Source: Polyangium mundeleinium
Lineage (GTDB): Bacteria; Myxococcota_A; Polyangia; Polyangiales; Polyangiaceae
NCBI RefSeq assembly: GCF_028369105.1
Contig: NZ_JAQNDO010000001.1
Location: 5,734,501 to 5,798,500 of the forward strand
Direction: 5' to 3'
Length of the DNA: 64,000 nucleotides
In this document: positions 1 to 9,774 of the stretch, one piece after another
Numbering within the stretch: the first letter of the stretch is position 1
Layout of the letters: each line of letters starts with the position of its first letter
Notes under the pieces: model-generated
Databases searched by the model: none
The model's input: the letters and a program-made list of their open reading frames with translations, nothing else
What the model was told of the DNA's origin: nothing
Position numbers and translations under genes: made by a program

Positions 1-861
1 CCCCGAGTCGCAGCCGTTGTTGCCGGGCACGTTGATGAACTCGCGCTTGCACTGCTTGCAGACGCCGAGGTCCGGGAACGCGGGGGTGCCGCTCAGCGTC
101 TGGAAAAACATCGTCTCGGGGAAGAGCGTGAAGCCCGCGTCGCTGAGCTTCACGATTGGAGGGGCGTTTGCGGGGCGCTCGAAGTCGATGAAGTCGCCGA
201 CGAGGTAAGACATCTCGAGCGCGGCGTGCTCGATGATCTCGGCGTAGAGGAGCTCGACCGGATAGAGGCCGGCCTTCTGGAATGTGACCTGATTCGTCAT
301 GCGATACTGCGCCGCGCCGACGACCAGAGGACGGAACACCACCTGATAGCCGACGGCGGACTTGTCGTAGATCACCATGCTGAGGGCGTCGTCCACGTAA
401 AACCCGAAGTGCACGGGCTTGTTCACGAACTCCGACGTCACGTTCAAGAAGCCACGGATGCGGGTGCCGAACTTCGTCGTCGTGTCGTTGACGAAGAAAT
501 CGCAGCCGCCGGTCTTGCACCCCTGAGCGAGCGCGGCGTCGACGAAGTCGCCGTAGCTCAGCGCCTGGTTCGCGGCGTTGTTGTTGGACAGATCGAGCAG
601 CGTGCGGATGGTCGACTCGACGCGGTCGAGCGCGTGCGCCTCGATGAACGAGTTGACCGCGCCGCTGTAGTTGTCCGGGTTGAACACACTGAAGTCGGCG
701 TTTTCGTTCGTGGAGATCGCCGAGGCCGCGCAGAGGCCCGTACCAAGGCCGTCGATGGGATCGTCCACGCCCTCTGGGATCGTGACCGGCGCGGCGCTCG
801 CGACCCGAGGAGCCATCGCGAGGAGGGCGACTGAAGCAAGGAGGATGCGTCTGAGTTCCAT
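1..861 (-). CDS. traA: TraA-type outer-membrane exchange protein, 3' end beyond window
   Basis: The frame is open from the ATG at 861 to base 1 (287 codons, no stop), so only the N-terminal part is present. It begins with a signal peptide (MELRRILLASVALLAMAPRVASA) followed by a PA14-like beta domain at about residues 130-225 (pattern FGFYVDDALSMVIYDKSAVG, then a Gly-Leu-Tyr-Pro-Val-Glu-Leu-Leu-Tyr strand). Near the edge it enters a Cys-rich stretch (CKQCKREF...NNGCDSG). A PA14 lectin-like head followed by Cys-rich repeats is the plan of myxobacterial TraA, the polymorphic cell-surface receptor for kin recognition and outer-membrane exchange. The C-terminal sorting tag and any partner TraB cannot be seen. 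It could instead be another PA14/Cys-rich surface protein. Confidence 0.65.
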   Translation of the reverse strand, partial: MELRRILLASVALLAMAPRVASAAPVTIPEGVDDPIDGLGTGLCAASAISTNENADFSVFNPDNYSGAVNSFIEAHALDRVESTIRTLLDLSNNNAANQALSYGDFVDAALAQGCKTGGCDFFVNDTTTKFGTRIRGFLNVTSEFVNKPVHFGFYVDDALSMVIYDKSAVGYQVVFRPLVVGAAQYRMTNQVTFQKAGLYPVELLYAEIIEHAALEMSYLVGDFIDFERPANAPPIVKLSDAGFTLFPETMFFQTLSGTPAFPDLGVCKQCKREFINVPGNNGCDSG

Positions 862-1014
862 GTCACCGTCGGCCTTCGCGCCGCACTCCGCGGCACTGCC
901 GCGGACCCTACCACGGACCGCGTGATCCGTACAAGATCGCAGGCTTACGGCGCAGCCAGAGGACAGCCTCGGAGGACGCGGGAGCGTCGACCGTCGTCGT
1001 CGGATTCCTGCGTG

Positions 1015-2826
<1,812 letters not shown>

Positions 2827-2849
2827 GTGATGTCAGCCGCGAAGCGGTG

Positions 2850-3953
2850 TCAAGGGTGGGGAGCGTACGCGGACGCCGTCGCGGCGGCGGCGCGCGGGGC
2901 GAGCGACGTGGGCACGATGAAGGAAGGATCGATCGGCGTGCCATTCACGAGCATCTTGAACGCCGCGTACCGCGGGGCGCGCGACTCCCAAAGCGTGAAG
3001 CCGAGGGAGGCGTGCCGAAGGTCCTGCACCCAGGTCGCGATGTGCTTGTCCCACGCCGCACCGAAGCTCGGGAGCGCGCGGGCAAGGCGGTCGAACTCGG
3101 CGATGGCTTCGTCGTGTTCGCGGATGATGCGCCGCACGGCCTCCAGCATGGTGAGCCCGTGCTCCTCGCGGAGCGCGAGGATGACGTTGACGTAGCCCGA
3201 AGCCCAGTCCTTGCCGAGGCTCCAGATGTCGTTGCCGAAGCCGACGATCTTGCCGGAGAGGGTCTTCAAGGCGAGCGAGGTCTCGTGGGCGTGGAAGTCC
3301 GGCGGGAGCTCGATGCCACGCGCGTATTCGAGGAGGTAGCCCGTCGCGGCCATTCCGATGGTGTCGATGCGCGAGCGGAGCGCCTCTTCGTACGAGACGC
3401 GGGCGAGCCCCGCGCGGCGCTGCTTCGAGGTGCGCGCTTCCTTGAGCGCGGCCGTGCTCCAGGTGTCCATGGCCTCGCAGAGGGTCGTCATCCACGCGGG
3501 GCTCATGGTCGTGGCGAGCTCGCGGAGCAGGGCCGACCAGGTGGCGCCGAAGAGGGTGGTGACGCCGGAGGCGCTGGGCTCGAGGACGGCCGGGCCGCAG
3601 AACGGGAAAGTGCGCTCGCGGCCCTCGACGTCGACGTCGTCCCAAAGCAGCCAGAGCGAGAGGTATTTGGCGAGGAGCAAGAGCTCGCGCGGGGCCGCGA
3701 GCGGGAAGGGCATGCCCGCATAGTCGGCGGGCGCGAACGTGCGGACGATCCAGATCGAGCGCTCGCCGAAGCCGAGCTCGCGGAACCACGCGAGCGTCTC
3801 TTCTTCGATCCGCGCCGCATGCACGTTTACGAGCGGATCCGGCCACCAGTGGCGCGGGATCCCGAGCGCGAGGTCCGGCGCGTGAGGCGCCGTAATTTCC
3901 CTGGCAGGACAAACCGTGATGGTTTCGTCGGGCCGTTCCTTGGCTGCAAGCAT
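2850..3953 (-). CDS. class I terpene synthase
   Basis: This 367-aa protein has all landmarks of a bacterial class I terpene cyclase, which ionises a prenyl diphosphate with three Mg ions and cyclises the cation. The aspartate-rich motif is D105-D106-V-D-V-E110 after LSLWLLW. The NSE-type triad is N241-D-I-W-S245-L-G-K248-D249, and the C-terminal R325...Y329 pair matches the usual RY pair. Length fits mono-, sesqui- or homoterpene cyclases; the product is not predictable. The frame stays open far upstream, but the residues before the ATG at 3953 are the Arg/Pro-rich shadow of the STAS gene, so this start is preferred. It sits 20 bases after the STAS-like gene and 23 before the acyl-CoA dehydrogenase. 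No prenyl synthase is adjacent, so substrate must come from elsewhere. Confidence 0.88.
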   Translation of the reverse strand: MLAAKERPDETITVCPAREITAPHAPDLALGIPRHWWPDPLVNVHAARIEEETLAWFRELGFGERSIWIVRTFAPADYAGMPFPLAAPRELLLLAKYLSLWLLWDDVDVEGRERTFPFCGPAVLEPSASGVTTLFGATWSALLRELATTMSPAWMTTLCEAMDTWSTAALKEARTSKQRRAGLARVSYEEALRSRIDTIGMAATGYLLEYARGIELPPDFHAHETSLALKTLSGKIVGFGNDIWSLGKDWASGYVNVILALREEHGLTMLEAVRRIIREHDEAIAEFDRLARALPSFGAAWDKHIATWVQDLRHASLGFTLWESRAPRYAAFKMLVNGTPIDPSFIVPTSLAPRAAAATASAYAPHP

Positions 3954-3973
3954 GATCGCCCCCCCAAAAGCGC

Positions 3974-4402
3974 TCAAGCGCTGCGCTGCAATCTCTCTTT
4001 CCGTTTGACCTCGGCGAGCCAGGCGCGCGCGTCCGCTTCGCGATCGAAGAACTTGATCTGTCCGCGCAGATCCACGTGGAGCAATCGAATTGCCTTCGTG
4101 ATCATCGACACGACCACGCGGAGGTGAAAATCGGCGCCGAACACGGCGGTCGCGCGTGGATTCAGGGCCAGCATGCCGCCCACGGCGTGGCGCCGGACGA
4201 GCTCCGTCACCTGTCCCGTACGAGACAGATCCACGAGCAAATCGACGGGCTCGTGCCGCCGCACGGTTTCTTCGAGCGCCGCGTTCATCCGCGCGACGAT
4301 GTCGGCGTCGAGGTCGCCGACATACGTCACGAAGCAGGTGTCCGGCGGCTCGAAGCACATCCGGCTCGAACCAAAGTCGTATCGAATTCCTTGTTCCTGC
4401 AT
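3974..4402 (-). CDS. STAS/SpoIIAA-like domain protein
   Basis: This 142-aa single-domain protein alternates beta strands and helices as in SpoIIAA/STAS-like proteins. Its core is TCFVTYVGDLDADIVARMNA, then PVDLLVDLSRTGQVTE, and it ends with FFDREADARAWLAEVKRKER, a tail typical of myxobacterial SpoIIAA-like proteins. Such proteins are usually small regulatory or partner modules; no phosphorylatable serine can be assigned with confidence. The ATG at 4402 (MQEQGIRYDF) is chosen because the upstream in-frame extension is Arg/Pro-rich and not protein-like. It is the first gene of the apparent unit with the terpene synthase and acyl-CoA dehydrogenase. Confidence 0.7.
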   Translation of the reverse strand: MQEQGIRYDFGSSRMCFEPPDTCFVTYVGDLDADIVARMNAALEETVRRHEPVDLLVDLSRTGQVTELVRRHAVGGMLALNPRATAVFGADFHLRVVVSMITKAIRLLHVDLRGQIKFFDREADARAWLAEVKRKERLQRSA

Positions 4403-4760
4403 GGCTAGAAGCACGTGAGAGCCTTTCGACAACCAGGCAAAGCGTCTAGGTCGCCTCCCCCCCGGGGGGTGCACGCGTCATGCCCGGGTAGCTTGGTCGA
4501 TCAAGACACCAAGGAATCCACACACGGACGGGAAATTCGTGCAAGCCAGATTGCCGCCGTGCATGCATTGCATGCGAGCAGGATTCCGTCGTGCGGCGTG
4601 GGTACGGCATGCACACCCTATCCAGCGACGACGTCCCTGCGAGGTAGGCCATTTCGAGCAGTTCGGGCTCGTTTTGGGAGGAGCGATGTCCCGGGTGCAC
4701 GCCGCATTGCGAGATTCGGCGGACACGGACGAATTCGTCAATCGGATGGCAGCGCGACGT
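4403..4760. other. intergenic region upstream of the STAS/terpene unit
   Basis: No credible gene is seen. The frames open here give Arg/Cys/Ser-rich proteins without domains. It should hold the promoter of the minus-strand STAS-terpene synthase unit. It contains a C7-G6 palindromic tract near 4457-4470 and a doubled GCATGC motif (GCATGCATTGCATGC, 4561-4575), with another GCATGC at 4617-4622. Confidence 0.5.
4561..4575. promoter_or_regulatory. possible operator: GCATGC twice, 3-base spacer
   Basis: GCATGCATTGCATGC has two self-complementary hexamers whose starts are 9 bases apart, in the long leader of the minus-strand STAS-terpene synthase operon. The short length makes chance occurrence possible, although TA-rich spacing of this kind is rare in such GC-rich DNA. 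No regulator can be named. Confidence 0.25.
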
Positions 4761-5261
4761 TCAGAACGTCCACTGAAGCGCGCCACCGCGCGGAGAAACG
4801 AACACCTGCGGGCGCGCCCACGACGGTTGATCCGAGACCTTTCGCCCGCCGGCCACGGCGATGGGGATGCCGATCAACATGCCGAGGCCGCCGCCGAGGA
4901 TCAGGCCGAGCGACGCCGAGCGCTTCTCCGCCGCGGGGCAGTCGGTGCATTCGGTTTGCGGGAGATCCGCCCGGATCACGAGCCCCGTGACGACGCCGAG
5001 CAGCCCCACGCCGGCGAGGATCGTGCCGATGTAGAACGCCGCCGGGCTCGCCATTCTCGTCGGGGCCTCGGACAGCTCCCGCTGTTCGATCGTGTAGGTC
5101 GTGGGGCCCGGGCGCGGGGGCGGCGGCGCCTGCGGAGGCGGCGGGAGGGATTCGGGTTCGTCGCGGGGCACCCAGCCCGGTGGTTCGTCGGCGCGCGCTG
5201 ACGTGGCAGTGAAGGAGACGAGGGCAAAAGCAAGGAGAAGGGGAGAGAAGTTCCGGCGCAT
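4761..5261 (-). CDS. exported two-helix membrane protein, unknown function
   Basis: This 166-aa protein has a clear signal peptide (MRRNFSPLLLAFALVSFTATSARA, cleavage expected after ARA). A Pro-rich linker (PPPPQAPPPPRPGP) follows, then two hydrophobic segments around residues 80-100 (FYIGTILAGVGLLGVVTGLVI) and 118-138 (LGLILGGGLGMLIGIPIAVAGG), with a CTDC pair between them. The ending GGALQWTF, with an aromatic last residue, fits an envelope protein. The ATG at 5261 is chosen because the signal peptide starts there. This is a common myxobacterial layout, but no function can be assigned. Confidence 0.75.
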   Translation of the reverse strand: MRRNFSPLLLAFALVSFTATSARADEPPGWVPRDEPESLPPPPQAPPPPRPGPTTYTIEQRELSEAPTRMASPAAFYIGTILAGVGLLGVVTGLVIRADLPQTECTDCPAAEKRSASLGLILGGGLGMLIGIPIAVAGGRKVSDQPSWARPQVFVSPRGGALQWTF

Positions 5262-5310
5262 ACGATGGAGCGTACCGGGCGCGGGCGCCGAGGCAATGCG
5301 AGGGCCGGTT

Positions 5311-8300
5311 CTAGACGCCGCACCACGCCTTCCAGAGGTCGAGGATCCGCGTATGCAGCGGGACCGCCTCGAGGAAGGAACGGGCGTAGGCCGGATCCGC
5401 GATGCGCGCGGCGCGGGCGAGGAGATCCGCGCGGGCGTCTTCGATCGCGGCGCGGGCCTCACCGTGCTTGTCGATGGCCCAAAGCGCCTCGGCGCGCGTG
5501 AGAACGATGCGCGCGTGGGCGCTCGTGTGCCGCATGCCGATCTCGGCGGTCTGTGCGAGTGCGCTCTGCGTGAGCTCGACGGCGCTCGCGGGACGGCCCT
5601 CGGCGAGCTCGAGCGTTGCGTGGCCCGCGAGCGCCCATATCCGCCCGAGCGGGAGGAGCTCGATGAGCGGTGCGACGGCCGTGAGGAGGCGCCGAGCCGC
5701 GTCGAGGTCGCCGCGACGCAGGTGCGCTTCGAGGATGAAGTACTGCACGCTTACGCTGATCACACCCTCGCTGTGCGCGGCGGCCTCGTCCGCGACGGTC
5801 GTGCCGAGCGTGATGGCCTCGTCGAGCGCGCCGCGTTCGAGGAGGAGCCCGGCGCGGAAGCAGCCGGCGAGGAGCGCGGAGACGCTGTCGGCCGACGCGA
5901 TCGCGAGGGCGAGCTCGAACTCGCGTTCGGCCTCGTCGTACGCGCCGAGCAGCACGAGGTCGAGGCCCACGTGGGCGCGGAGCAGCGGCAGGAAACGTCG
6001 ATCGCCCGAGACCATGAAGTTCGCGATGGCCTCACGCTCGATGCCGAGCGCCGTGTACGGATCCTGCTCGGCGTACCTGTGCCAGTAGCCGCGGGCATAG
6101 CCGAAGCGGCCGGCGACGGACGGATCACGGGCGAGGAAGGGGCTGACGACCTGCTCCATGCGAAGCAGAAAGCGCTCGGCCATGGCGCGCTCGCCCATGA
6201 CGAGCTGCGAGATGATGGCGGAGCTGTAGGCAAACGAGAGCGCGGGGATGGCGTCTTCGGCGGGCTCGATGCGGTAGAGCTCGCCCATGAGGGCGTCGAG
6301 GGCGTCCTTCTTGCGCAGGAGCAAGGCGCTGCCCAGGGCGGCGCCGAGCGCGCGGCCGTACTCCTTGCTGCCGGGGTGCGCGCTCTCGAGCGCCTCCATG
6401 GCCGCCTCGTAGGCCTTCGCGGAGGAGCTCGTCCAGTTCCATGCGTCGGCGCGGATCGCGCGGAGCTGGGCCACGATCTCCGCGCGCGGGCTCGCCACGA
6501 GGCCACGATCCGTGAAGCTCACGGCCGCGGAAAAATCACCGGCCGAGAGCGCGAGCTCGGCCGCGGCCGCGAAGAACTCGGCCGAGCGCTCCTTGTCGCC
6601 CGAGCTCTCGAAATGATCGGCCAGGATCGTCGGGTCGGTCTCGCCTGACGCGAGCAGCCACTCGGCCGCGAGCGCGTGGCCGCGCCTGCGATCCCGCTCG
6701 GTGAGCATCGCGTACGAGCCCTCGCGCACGAGCGCGTGGCGGAAGGCATACTCCTCCTCGCCGAGGAAGCGGCTCTCGCGACGGCGCACGATGAGCTCGC
6801 GCTCGCAGAGGCGATCGAGCAGGCCGACGCGGCCGTTCGGCAAGGACGCGTCGCCGATGAGCGCGGCGACGCCGCCCCACCAGAACGACTGGCCAAAGAC
6901 GCTCGCCGCGCGCAGGACGCGCCGCGCCTCGGGTTCGAGCGACAGGAGGCGCGCTTCGACCATTCCGAGTACGGTTTCGGGCAGATCGCTGCCGCGATCC
7001 TCGGCCACGGCGCGGATGAGCTCTTCGAGGTAGAAGGCGTTGCCCGCGGCGCGATCGACGAGGTGCTGGATCTCCTCCTCGGCGATGATCTCGCCCAAAA
7101 AATGCCGGACGAGCCGCTCAGCCGCGCGGCGCCCGAGCTCGCCGAGGCGCACTTCGAGCAGCTCCCGATCGGCCCATATCTTCGGGAAGAGATCGTGCAG
7201 CTCCGGCCGGGCGAGCGCGAGCACGGCGAAGCGGCGCTCGCCCTGCACCGCGAGGGCCGCGTCGACGAGCTTGATCGATGCGCGGTCGCCCCAGTGCAGA
7301 TCCTCGAGGACGACCACGAGCGGGCGCACGACCGAGAGCGCCTCGACGAAGTCGAGCCACGCCTCGCGGATGCGATCGGCCATGAGCGTGGCGTTCTGGC
7401 GCGCGGCGCGGAGGTCGGGGCGCTCGTCGCCCGCGGGCGCGCCGACCATCTCGCCGAGGAACGCCGTGACGCGGGCGCGATCGTCGCCTTCGATGTACGT
7501 CGCGACGAGCGCTTCGAGCTTGAGCCTGCGCGAGGCGACGGGCTCGCCGATGCCGATCTGGGCCATCGTGCGGATGGCGGAGCCGAGGATGGAGAAGGCC
7601 GATCCCGCGCCGATCGGATCGCCGCGGCCGATGGCGATCGCGGGCTCCACGGCGCCGCGGCGGAGCTGCTCGACGAGCTCGTGCCGCAGGCGCGACTTGC
7701 CCATGCCGGGCAGTCCGAGCACGACGGCGACGCGCGGCTTGCCTTCGTCGAGGCCCTCTTCGAGGAAATCGCGCACGCTGCGGAGCTCGCGCTCGCGGCC
7801 GAGGTAAGGGCTCGGCTTGCCGAGCAGCGTGCGTGTGCCCGAGCCGACCTCGCGCTCGCCGCGCAGGAAGATGCCATCGGCGCCTGCGCTCACGTCGAAG
7901 CGCACGTCGAGCAGGGCTTGTGTCGATGCGTCGATCCGCACGGCGCCGGCTTCTTCACCGAGATCCAGCAGGGCGGCGGCGCGCTTCGAGATCGAGCCGA
8001 GCGCAAGCCCGTGCGAGGTCTCCTCGCGCCCCGTGACGAGCACGATGCGGGCCTCGGGCGCGAGGGCGCGCAGGCGGAGCGCGGCGCGGGCTGCGCGGGC
8101 GGCCTGATCGGTGGGGTTGCCGCGACCGACGAGGCCGAGGAGCAGCGCGCCGCCGTCGATCTCCTCCACGCGGGCGCCGAGCTTCGCGATCTCCTGCTCG
8201 ATGGCCACGATCCGATCCCGCGACAAGAACCGCGACGGCGCCTCCTTGCCATCGGGGAGCGAGGGCGGAAGCGCAGCGACGATGCTGAGCAGTTGCCGTT

Positions 8301-9177
8301 CGCTGTCGGTGATGACCTCTGCGGAGGCCGCGTGGACGGGCGTGGCGTTGCCCTCGACGGGGCCGAGCGCGAGCAACGCGCGCAGGGCGGCTCCTGCGTC
8401 GGAGGGCCGGCTCGCCACGTCCTTCGAGAGCATGCTGGACACGAGATCGTCGAGGGCCTCGGGCACGTCGGGGCGCAGATCACGCACGCGCGGGGCCTCG
8501 GCGAGCAAGAGGCTCGCGAGGATCGCGAACGCGTGCTCGCCGTCGAAGGCGGGCTGCCCGGTGAGGCACTCGAAGAGCACGGCGCCGAGGGAAAAGACGT
8601 CCGCGCGCGCGTCGACGCCGGCCTTGTCGGCGCGCGCTTGCTCGGGCGCCATGTAGCCCGGCGTGCCCACGATGGTGCCCGTGAGGGTCAAGCGACCGCG
8701 GCCTCGATCCCGCGCGACCCCGAAGTCGAGCACTTTTACGCGCTCGATCTCGCCGCGTTCGAGGAAGAGGTTGCTGGGTTTGATGTCGCGGTGGACGACG
8801 CCGCGCGCGTGGGCCGTGGCGAGGGCGTCGGCGACGCGCACGGCGAGCGTGATGCACTCTTCGAGGCGCAGGCCTTGTCGGCCAAGGCGCGCGGCGAGGC
8901 TCTCGCCTTCGAGCCACTCCATGGCGAGCCAGGGGACGCCCGTGGGGGCGACGCCGTGATCGACGTAGCGCACGATGTGCGGGTGGCCGAGCGTCTCGAG
9001 CACGCGGGCTTCCTGTGCGAGCCTTTCGGCGTTCGAGAGCTCCGACGCGCGGAGGAGCTTCACGGCGACGACGTGTCCGGTCTGGAGATCCTCGGCGCGA
9101 TACACTTCCCCCATGCCGCCCACGCCGGCCAGGCGCTCGACACGGAAGCGCTCACCGATGATGTCCCCAGGGCGCAT
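5311..9177 (-). CDS. Ser/Thr kinase - cyclase-like - ATPase - TPR regulator
   Basis: This 1288-aa cytoplasmic signalling protein starts with a complete Hanks-type kinase domain (residues ~8-270): GVGGMGEVYRAED loop, K40, H129-R-D131, D151-FG, GTPGYMAPEQ. Residues ~300-460 resemble a degenerate class III nucleotide-cyclase/CHD domain without obvious metal-binding aspartates. A STAND-type ATPase follows, with Walker A GLPGMGKS (K494) and Walker B LVVVLEDLHWGD near 620. The last ~500 residues are TPR-like helices. The ATG at 9177 is preferred because the 62 codons upstream are low in coding character. It is a paralogue of the kinase at 46189-50073. Its targets are unknown; the TPR tail and ATPase suggest ligand- or partner-triggered oligomerisation. 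Confidence 0.88.
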   Translation of the reverse strand: MRPGDIIGERFRVERLAGVGGMGEVYRAEDLQTGHVVAVKLLRASELSNAERLAQEARVLETLGHPHIVRYVDHGVAPTGVPWLAMEWLEGESLAARLGRQGLRLEECITLAVRVADALATAHARGVVHRDIKPSNLFLERGEIERVKVLDFGVARDRGRGRLTLTGTIVGTPGYMAPEQARADKAGVDARADVFSLGAVLFECLTGQPAFDGEHAFAILASLLLAEAPRVRDLRPDVPEALDDLVSSMLSKDVASRPSDAGAALRALLALGPVEGNATPVHAASAEVITDSERQLLSIVAALPPSLPDGKEAPSRFLSRDRIVAIEQEIAKLGARVEEIDGGALLLGLVGRGNPTDQAARAARAALRLRALAPEARIVLVTGREETSHGLALGSISKRAAALLDLGEEAGAVRIDASTQALLDVRFDVSAGADGIFLRGEREVGSGTRTLLGKPSPYLGRERELRSVRDFLEEGLDEGKPRVAVVLGLPGMGKSRLRHELVEQLRRGAVEPAIAIGRGDPIGAGSAFSILGSAIRTMAQIGIGEPVASRRLKLEALVATYIEGDDRARVTAFLGEMVGAPAGDERPDLRAARQNATLMADRIREAWLDFVEALSVVRPLVVVLEDLHWGDRASIKLVDAALAVQGERRFAVLALARPELHDLFPKIWADRELLEVRLGELGRRAAERLVRHFLGEIIAEEEIQHLVDRAAGNAFYLEELIRAVAEDRGSDLPETVLGMVEARLLSLEPEARRVLRAASVFGQSFWWGGVAALIGDASLPNGRVGLLDRLCERELIVRRRESRFLGEEEYAFRHALVREGSYAMLTERDRRRGHALAAEWLLASGETDPTILADHFESSGDKERSAEFFAAAAELALSAGDFSAAVSFTDRGLVASPRAEIVAQLRAIRADAWNWTSSSAKAYEAAMEALESAHPGSKEYGRALGAALGSALLLRKKDALDALMGELYRIEPAEDAIPALSFAYSSAIISQLVMGERAMAERFLLRMEQVVSPFLARDPSVAGRFGYARGYWHRYAEQDPYTALGIEREAIANFMVSGDRRFLPLLRAHVGLDLVLLGAYDEAEREFELALAIASADSVSALLAGCFRAGLLLERGALDEAITLGTTVADEAAAHSEGVISVSVQYFILEAHLRRGDLDAARRLLTAVAPLIELLPLGRIWALAGHATLELAEGRPASAVELTQSALAQTAEIGMRHTSAHARIVLTRAEALWAIDKHGEARAAIEDARADLLARAARIADPAYARSFLEAVPLHTRILDLWKAWCGV

Positions 9178-9393
9178 GCGCGAACCAGGATTCTGACCCG
9201 GGAGCCTCCGGGAGCCAAGCAGAGGCGCGTTGCGCGCGCGTGAAGGTGACCGAGGACCCGCGCGCGCCGCGCCCGAAATGGAGTTTGCCTTGACAGGGCG
9301 TGAGGATCGTGCGTGCGGGCCTGCGTCTTTTTTCGCGGGCCCGGTGGCCATGAAGTCGGCCATTGAAAGGGCGCCCGCGCTCGGGGCTTGCCG

Positions 9394-9774
9394 CTATCGC
9401 CATTGCGTCATGATTTTCACCAGCTGCTCGATATTGTAGGGCTTCTGCAGCACGGGCCGGCCGCGATCGGATTCGCGCAGCCCTGCTTTCCCGTATCCGG
9501 TCATGAAGACGAACGGCAGACCCCGTTCGGCAAGGATGTCGGCCACGGCATAGACCTTCTCGCCGGCGATGTTGATGTCCAGGCCCGCCCCATCGATCGC
9601 CGCCTCGCGGGCCAACCGAAGCGCGTCGTTCATGTTCGAGGCCGGGCCGATCACCTCGCAGCCGAGGTCGGTCAGGGCGTCTTCGAGGAACGAGGCGATC
9701 AGGGCTTCATCCTCCACGATGAGGACACGGAGCCCCTCCAGCACACCCGCGTTTTTTGGATCCGGGGTCATCAT
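9394..9774 (-). CDS. single-domain response regulator
   Basis: This 126-aa protein is a lone receiver domain. The acidic pocket is E21-D22-E23, the phospho-acceptor is D66 in GAGLDINIAG, and T92 and K111 (VLQKPY) complete the active site. There is no output domain, as is usual for receivers paired with HWE kinases. Its ATG at 9774 overlaps the TGA of the upstream histidine kinase as ATGA, so the two are translationally coupled and form a cognate pair. A second Met follows at 9771. Signal is probably relayed by protein contact or on to a phosphotransfer partner. Confidence 0.92.
   Translation of the reverse strand: MMTPDPKNAGVLEGLRVLIVEDEALIASFLEDALTDLGCEVIGPASNMNDALRLAREAAIDGAGLDINIAGEKVYAVADILAERGLPFVFMTGYGKAGLRESDRGRPVLQKPYNIEQLVKIMTQWR

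Noticed and set aside
4478-4786. 102-codon minus-strand frame in the STAS leader
   Set aside because: Cys/Arg/Ser-rich with no domain or ribosome-binding site; treated as leader DNA.
6676-9243. 855-codon plus-strand open frame
   Set aside because: It mirrors the kinase/ATPase gene on the opposite strand; its protein is Arg/Ala/Glu-rich without domains, a GC-skew shadow.
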